From assembly GCF_008642335.1 (NCBI RefSeq), contig NZ_CP029191.1, forward strand, positions 5,952,001-6,016,000: a DNA stretch of 64,000 bases. The letters are read 5' to 3'. Both the position numbers and the translations under genes were made by a program. Below the pieces are notes generated by a model. The model saw nothing but the letters and a program-made list of their open reading frames with translations. It made no database searches and was not told the DNA's origin. Shown one piece after another: positions 59,336 through 64,000 of the stretch; position 1 is the stretch's first letter, and every line of letters starts with the position of its first letter. Origin of the DNA: Streptomyces venezuelae. GTDB lineage: Bacteria; Actinomycetota; Actinomycetes; Streptomycetales; Streptomycetaceae.

Positions 59336-59341
59336 TAACCT
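59336..59341 (+). promoter_or_regulatory. Candidate -10 of a leaderless ftsK promoter (TAACCT)
   Basis: TAACCT ends 7 nt before the ATG at 59349, with TGTCCA about 17 nt upstream as a possible -35. No ribosome binding site precedes the ATG. Confidence 0.35.
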
Positions 59342-59348
59342 CACACCC

Positions 59349-62186
59349 ATGGCCTCACGTCAGTCCGCAGCCAAGAAGACGCCCGCGAAGAAGGCGGCCG
59401 CGCCGACGAAGGCTCCGGCGAAGAAGGCCGCCGCCAGACCTCCCGCGAAGAAAGCCGCGGTGAAGAAGGCGCCCGCGAAGAAGGCACCGGCCAAAAAGGT
59501 CGTCGCCAAGCCCGCACCCAAGCCGGCGCCGAGCCCCACAGGGGGCCTGTACCGGATCGTGCGCGCCGTCTGGCTCGGCCTGGCGCACGGGGTCGGCGCG
59601 ATGTTCCGCGGCATAGGGCGGGGCGCCAAGGGTCTCGACCCGGCGCACCGCAAGGACGGCCTCGCGCTCCTGCTGCTCGGCGTCTCGCTGATCGTCGCCG
59701 CGGGCACCTGGTCGAATCTGCGCGGACCCGTCGGCGACCTCGTCGAGGTCCTGGTGACCGGCGCCTTCGGCCGCCTCGACCTGCTGGTGCCGCTGCTGCT
59801 CGGCGCCATCGCCGTACGCCTCATCCGGCATCCCGAGAAGCCCGAGGCGAACGGCCGCATCGTGATCGGTCTGTCCGCCCTCGTCATCGGCGTCCTCGGA
59901 CAGGTCCACGTGGCCTGCGGCTCGCCGGCCCGCAGCGACGGCATGCAGGCGATAAGGGACGCGGGCGGCCTCATCGGCTGGGGCGCCTCCACTCCGCTGA
60001 TCTTCACCATGGGCGAGATCCTCGCGGTCCCGCTCCTGGTGCTCCTCACCGTCTTCGGTCTGCTCGTCGTCACCGCGACGCCCGTCAACGCCATCCCGCA
60101 GCGGCTGCGGCTGCTCGGTGTGAAGCTCGGCGTCGTCCAGGCGGAGCCCGAGGTCTACGAATTCACGGACGACGACGAGCGGTACGACGAGCAGTGGCGC
60201 GAGGCGCTGCCCGCACGCCCCGCGCGCAGGCGTTCCACCGCCCCCGAGGCGTACGACCCCGGTCACGCCGAGGAAGAGGCGCTCACCAGGCGCCGCAGGC
60301 CGCGCAGGACCCCCGTACAGCCGGACATGGACCGGCCCATGGACGCCGTGGACGTGGCGGCCGCCGCGGCCGCGTCCCTGGACGGCGCGGTGATGCACGG
60401 CATGCCGCCCTCACCGCTGGTCGCCGACCTGACGCAGGGCGTCTCCCAGGAGCGCGAGGAGCGCGAGCAGAGCCGTCGGCACGACCGCGGCCAGGAACAG
60501 CTCCAGGAACAGAGCCAGGAGCAGGGGCGCAAGGCGCCCGTGCCGACCGCGCGCGCCACGGACGCGCCGGTGCCCGGCAAGCTCAGGAAGAAGCCGCAGG
60601 CGGCCGCCGACAGCGCGGACAGCCCCGTCCCCGACCTCACGAAGTCCACGCCCGAGACCCAGCGCGAGCTGCCGCCGCGCGCCGAGCAGCTCCAGCTCTC
60701 CGGCGACATCACCTACTCGCTGCCCTCGCTCGACCTCCTGGAGCGCGGCGGCCCCGGCAAGACCCGCAGCGCCGCCAACGACGCGGTCGTGAACTCGCTG
60801 ACGAACGTCTTCACCGAGTTCAAGGTCGACGCCGCCGTCACTGGCTTCACGCGCGGCCCGACGGTCACGCGGTACGAGATCGAGCTCGGCCCGGCCGTGA
60901 AGGTCGAGAAGATCACGGCGCTGGCCAAGAACATCGCGTACGCGGTGGCCTCCCCGGACGTCCGGATCATCTCGCCCATCCCCGGCAAGTCCGCCGTCGG
61001 CATCGAGATCCCGAACACCGACCGCGAGATGGTCAACGTGGGCGACGTGCTGCGCCTGGCCGACGCGGCGGAGGACGACCATCCGATGCTCGTCGCGCTC
61101 GGCAAGGACGTCGAGGGCGGCTACGTGATGGCCAACATGGCGAAGATGCCGCACATCCTGGTGGCCGGAGCCACCGGGTCCGGCAAGTCGTCCTGCATCA
61201 ACTGCCTGATCACGTCGATCATGATAAGAGCGACGCCCGAGGACGTCCGGATGGTCCTCGTGGACCCCAAGCGCGTCGAGCTCACCGCGTACGAGGGCAT
61301 TCCGCACCTGATCACGCCGATCATCACCAACCCCAAGCGGGCCGCCGAAGCACTCCAGTGGGTCGTCCGCGAGATGGACCTGCGCTACGACGACCTCGCC
61401 GCGTTCGGCTACCGGCACATCGACGACTTCAACCAGGCCGTGCGCGAGGGCAAGCTCAAGACGCCCGAGGGCAGCGAGCGCGAGCTCAAGGCCTACCCGT
61501 ACCTGCTCGTGATCGTCGACGAGCTCGCCGACCTGATGATGGTCGCGCCGCGCGACGTCGAGGACTCGATCGTGCGCATCACGCAGCTCGCGCGCGCGGC
61601 CGGCATCCACCTGGTGCTCGCCACCCAGCGCCCGTCCGTGGACGTCGTGACGGGTCTGATCAAGGCGAACGTGCCCTCGCGGCTCGCGTTCGCGACCTCC
61701 TCGCTGGCCGACAGCCGCGTCATCCTGGACCAGCCGGGAGCGGAGAAGCTCATCGGCAAGGGCGACGGCCTGTTCCTGCCGATGGGGGCGAACAAGCCCA
61801 CCCGTATGCAGGGCGCCTTCGTCACCGAGGACGAGATCCACGCCGTGGTGCGGCACTGCAAGGACCAGATGGCGCCGGTCTTCCGCGACGACGTCACCGT
61901 CGGCACCAAACAGAAGAAGGAGATCGACGAGGACATCGGCGACGACCTCGACCTGCTGTGCCAGGCCGCCGAGCTGGTCGTCTCCACCCAGTTCGGCTCC
62001 ACGTCGATGCTGCAGCGCAAGCTGCGCGTCGGCTTCGCCAAGGCCGGCAGGCTCATGGACCTCATGGAGTCGCGCTCCATCGTGGGGCCCAGCGAGGGTT
62101 CGAAGGCACGTGACGTTCTTGTGAAACCTGACGAGCTGGACGGCGTGCTCGCGGTGATCCGCGGGGAGGCTCAACCAGAAGGGTGA
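59349..62186 (+). CDS. ftsK: FtsK/SpoIIIE DNA translocase
   Basis: A 945-aa membrane-bound motor that pumps chromosome ends away from closing septa, including sporulation septa in Streptomyces. The first 60 residues are a Lys/Ala/Pro repeat (KKAPAKKAPAKK), like histone H1 tails. Four membrane helices follow (about 110-260; ALLLLGVSLIVAAGTW, ALVIGVLGQVHVACG, LAVPLLVLLTVFGLLVVTAT). A Glu/Gln/Arg-rich linker runs to about 450. The motor has Walker A GATGSGKSS (Lys613), Walker B LLVIVDELADLMM and ATQRPSVDVVTG. The C-terminal gamma winged-helix (TSMLQRKLRVGFAKAGRLMD) reads polar DNA motifs. ATG 59349 is used. Confidence 0.96.
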   Translation: MASRQSAAKKTPAKKAAAPTKAPAKKAAARPPAKKAAVKKAPAKKAPAKKVVAKPAPKPAPSPTGGLYRIVRAVWLGLAHGVGAMFRGIGRGAKGLDPAHRKDGLALLLLGVSLIVAAGTWSNLRGPVGDLVEVLVTGAFGRLDLLVPLLLGAIAVRLIRHPEKPEANGRIVIGLSALVIGVLGQVHVACGSPARSDGMQAIRDAGGLIGWGASTPLIFTMGEILAVPLLVLLTVFGLLVVTATPVNAIPQRLRLLGVKLGVVQAEPEVYEFTDDDERYDEQWREALPARPARRRSTAPEAYDPGHAEEEALTRRRRPRRTPVQPDMDRPMDAVDVAAAAAASLDGAVMHGMPPSPLVADLTQGVSQEREEREQSRRHDRGQEQLQEQSQEQGRKAPVPTARATDAPVPGKLRKKPQAAADSADSPVPDLTKSTPETQRELPPRAEQLQLSGDITYSLPSLDLLERGGPGKTRSAANDAVVNSLTNVFTEFKVDAAVTGFTRGPTVTRYEIELGPAVKVEKITALAKNIAYAVASPDVRIISPIPGKSAVGIEIPNTDREMVNVGDVLRLADAAEDDHPMLVALGKDVEGGYVMANMAKMPHILVAGATGSGKSSCINCLITSIMIRATPEDVRMVLVDPKRVELTAYEGIPHLITPIITNPKRAAEALQWVVREMDLRYDDLAAFGYRHIDDFNQAVREGKLKTPEGSERELKAYPYLLVIVDELADLMMVAPRDVEDSIVRITQLARAAGIHLVLATQRPSVDVVTGLIKANVPSRLAFATSSLADSRVILDQPGAEKLIGKGDGLFLPMGANKPTRMQGAFVTEDEIHAVVRHCKDQMAPVFRDDVTVGTKQKKEIDEDIGDDLDLLCQAAELVVSTQFGSTSMLQRKLRVGFAKAGRLMDLMESRSIVGPSEGSKARDVLVKPDELDGVLAVIRGEAQPEG

Positions 62187-62199
62187 GCGAGGCTCACCC
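62181..62199 (+). terminator. Hairpin at the ftsK stop
   Basis: GGGTGAGC-GAG-GCTCACCC, an 8-bp stem that includes the ftsK stop codon. No T-run. Confidence 0.45.
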
Positions 62200-62391
62200 G
62201 TAAGGGAACGGCAGGCAACCGTTTCTCTTCGGCATACGTCAAGTTGAGGAGAGAAGAGCACGATGTCCCACCATCAGGATGTCCGGCCATTCTGATGGCG
62301 TACAAAGTCCGTCCGCCCGGTTGCCCCACCGTTTCGAGACCCCCCTAAAATGAACCTCCGGCAGGTGGCTACACGCTCGAAAGGCGCCCCC

Positions 62392-63282
62392 GTGTCCATC
62401 GGCAACTCCCCTGAAGAAGACCGACCTTCGGACGACCGCCTCGACCGCACCGCCCGTGCCACGGACGACAGTCCGGCGGACGCCCGCCCGGCCGAGCAGC
62501 GGCCCTCGATCGGCCACGTCCTGCAGCAGGCCCGCATCGCCGCCGGCCTGACCGTCGACGAAGTGAGCACCTCCACGCGCGTGCGCGTCCCGATCGTGCA
62601 CGCGATCGAACAGGACGACTTCTCGCGCTGCGGCGGCGATGTGTACGCCCGCGGACACATCAGGACGCTGGCGCGCGCCGTCGGCCTCGACCCGGCCCCA
62701 CTCGTCGCCCAGTACGACGAGGGCCACGGCGGCCACCCGCCGGCGCCCACGCCGGCGGCGCCCCTCTTCGAGGCCGAGCGCATCCGCTCCGAGCCGCGCC
62801 GCCCGAACTGGACCGCGGCCATGGTCGCCGCGATCGTCGCCGTGATCGGCTTCGTCGGCTTCACCGCGTTCAGCGGCGGCGACGACAGCGACGAAGGCTC
62901 CAAGTCCGTCGCCGAAGGCGCCACCGCGGCGCCCACCAAGACCAGTGAGAAGCCGAAGCCCTCCAAGCCCGCCGACCCCAAGCCCGATCCGTCCGACAGC
63001 GCCATCGCCGGAGTCCCGCGCGACAAGGTCACGGTCAAGGTCCAGGCCGCCGACGGCCGCAGCTGGATCTCCGCCAAGGACCACAACGGACGCACGCTCT
63101 TCGACGGCGTCCTCGAGCAGGGCCAGGACAAGACGTTCCAGGACAAGCAGAAGGTCGACCTCGTCCTGGGCGACGCGGGCGCGATCGAGCTGTATGTGAA
63201 CGGCAAGCAGGTCGAGAACGAATTCGAGCCCGGCCAGGTGGAGCGCCTCACGTACACGAAGGGCGACCCCGAGGTCGGCTGA
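62392..63282 (+). CDS. RodZ-like membrane HTH protein (DUF4115)
   Basis: A 296-aa protein. After an acidic disordered lead, residues about 38-105 form an HTH_25 domain (IGHVLQQARIAAGLTVDEVSTSTRVRVPIVHAIEQDDF; GGDVYARGHIRTLARAVGLD). One membrane helix follows (WTAAMVAAIVAVIGFVGFTAF, about 143-163), then a Ser/Pro/Lys linker and an extracellular DUF4115 beta domain (DKVTVKVQAADGRSWISAKD). This is the RodZ layout, linked to cell shape and division in rods; in Streptomyces its role is less defined. GTG 62392 (MSIGNSPEED) is preferred; ATG 62350 is also open. It sits between ftsK and rimO. Confidence 0.85.
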   Translation: MSIGNSPEEDRPSDDRLDRTARATDDSPADARPAEQRPSIGHVLQQARIAAGLTVDEVSTSTRVRVPIVHAIEQDDFSRCGGDVYARGHIRTLARAVGLDPAPLVAQYDEGHGGHPPAPTPAAPLFEAERIRSEPRRPNWTAAMVAAIVAVIGFVGFTAFSGGDDSDEGSKSVAEGATAAPTKTSEKPKPSKPADPKPDPSDSAIAGVPRDKVTVKVQAADGRSWISAKDHNGRTLFDGVLEQGQDKTFQDKQKVDLVLGDAGAIELYVNGKQVENEFEPGQVERLTYTKGDPEVG

Positions 63283-63406
63283 CCGCCTTCCGCACGCCGC
63301 TGACCTGCGGTTCCGTGCGGGACGCGGTGACGGTGGGGTGACGTGCCGGGGGCCGTGGGCCGACCGCCGGGTAACCCTGGCGGCGGGGGCCGAGGCGCGG
63401 ACGAAG

Positions 63407-63412
63407 TAGTCT
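63407..63412 (+). promoter_or_regulatory. Candidate -10 of a leaderless rimO promoter (TAGTCT)
   Basis: TAGTCT ends 7 nt before the rimO ATG at 63420. The -35 is G-rich and weak, and no ribosome binding site is visible. A GC-rich inverted segment lies at about 63345-63391. Confidence 0.35.
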
Positions 63413-63419
63413 TGAGACC

Positions 63420-64000
63420 ATGCCCGAACGCCGCACCGTCGCCCTTGTCACCCTTGGCTGCGCCCGTAACGAGGTGGACTCGGAGGAGCTCGCAGGCCGC
63501 TTGGAGGCGGACGGCTGGCAGCTCGTCGAGGACGCCGAGGACGCGGACGTCGCCGTCGTCAACACCTGTGGCTTCGTCGAAGCCGCCAAGAAGGACTCCG
63601 TCGACGCCCTTCTCGAAGCCAATGATCTGAAGGGCCACGGCAAGACCCAGGCCGTCGTCGCGGTCGGCTGCATGGCCGAGCGGTACGGCAAGGAGCTCGC
63701 CGAGGCGCTGCCCGAGGCCGACGGCGTGCTCGGGTTCGACGACTACGCCGACATCTCCGGCCGTCTGCAGACGATTCTCAGCGGCGGCAGCGTCGAGGCC
63801 CACACCCCGCGCGACCGGCGCAAGCTGCTGCCGATCAGCCCCGCCGAGCGCCAGCTGGCCAAGGCGGACGTCGCGCTCCCTGGCCACGCGGACGCCGCGG
63901 CGCCCACCGACCTGCCCGAGGGCGTCGCGCCCGCCTCGGGACCGCGCGCCCCGCTGCGCCGCCGCCTCGGCACCAACCCCGTCGCCTCCGTGAAGCTGGC
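63420..64000 (+). CDS. rimO: Ribosomal protein S12 methylthiotransferase RimO (partial, 3' end outside window)
   Basis: The first 193 residues of a radical-SAM enzyme that methylthiolates an Asp of ribosomal protein S12. The N-terminal UPF0004 domain is complete, with its three cluster cysteines: [12 protein letters not shown] (Cys14), [10 protein letters not shown] (Cys50) and VGCMAERYG (Cys84), and GFDDYADIS after it. The radical-SAM CxxxCxxC and TRAM domain would lie beyond the window. The GCARNxVDSE motif separates RimO from MiaB. In other streptomycetes pgsA follows. Confidence 0.93.
   Translation, partial: MPERRTVALVTLGCARNEVDSEELAGRLEADGWQLVEDAEDADVAVVNTCGFVEAAKKDSVDALLEANDLKGHGKTQAVVAVGCMAERYGKELAEALPEADGVLGFDDYADISGRLQTILSGGSVEAHTPRDRRKLLPISPAERQLAKADVALPGHADAAAPTDLPEGVAPASGPRAPLRRRLGTNPVASVKL

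Overview
The window is a high-GC Streptomyces chromosome segment, read from codon bias, GTG/TTG starts, rRNA sequences and gene content. From recalled knowledge its gene order matches the conserved S. coelicolor core stretch from about SCO5697 to SCO5752. No plasmid, phage, IS element, CRISPR array or biosynthetic cluster is visible.

Layout. 0-5.3 kb: two GNAT acetyltransferases, proS, and a convergent set on the minus strand (degenerate APH-fold protein, DUF4439 ferritin-like protein, lipoprotein). 5.5-12.6 kb: the classic rimP-nusA-ylxR-infB-ylxP-rbfA-truB translation/transcription operon. 12.8-17.5 kb: a 1188-aa trypsin-like/P-loop/helical-repeat protein with an altered active site, then ribF. 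17.5-17.8 kb: three copies of a dispersed 21-bp hairpin repeat (a fourth lies after proS). 17.8-23.9 kb: a five-gene, translationally coupled oligopeptide ABC transporter whose binding protein appears anchored by a C-terminal membrane helix. 24.3-31.6 kb: what looks like a collapsed ESX/type VII secretion locus. An intact EspI-like MinD/ParA ATPase, a frameshifted EccE fragment, a DUF397 gene, only the ubiquitin-like head of EccD, orphan membrane-segment codons and a membrane-anchored beta-propeller protein remain. EccB, EccC, MycP and WXG100 genes are not seen.

31.8-42.1 kb: rpsO-pnp, an M16 protease, dapB, small membrane proteins, thyX, dapA and rnj. These link RNA turnover (PNPase, RNase J) with lysine/diaminopimelate and thymidylate synthesis. 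42.2-47.9 kb: a complete rrn operon (16S-23S-5S, no spacer tRNA) with a leader carrying duplicated promoter-like motifs, a 17-bp 23S processing stem and a strong terminator. 47.9-49.7 kb: a shrunken DegT/StrS-like protein, a secreted esterase lipoprotein and tRNA-Thr(GGU). 49.8-59.2 kb: the osmotic-stress module osaC (divergent), osaA (hybrid histidine kinase with ten 92-aa HAMP-type repeats) and osaB (response regulator without a DNA-binding domain). 59.3-64 kb: ftsK, a RodZ-like membrane HTH protein and the start of rimO.

Most genes are housekeeping. The parts worth a second look are the decayed ESX locus, the altered protease/NTPase, the pseudokinase-like APH protein, the lysine-less aminotransferase-like protein, the HAMP-repeat kinase, the dispersed hairpin repeats at convergent gene ends, and several putative leaderless promoters.
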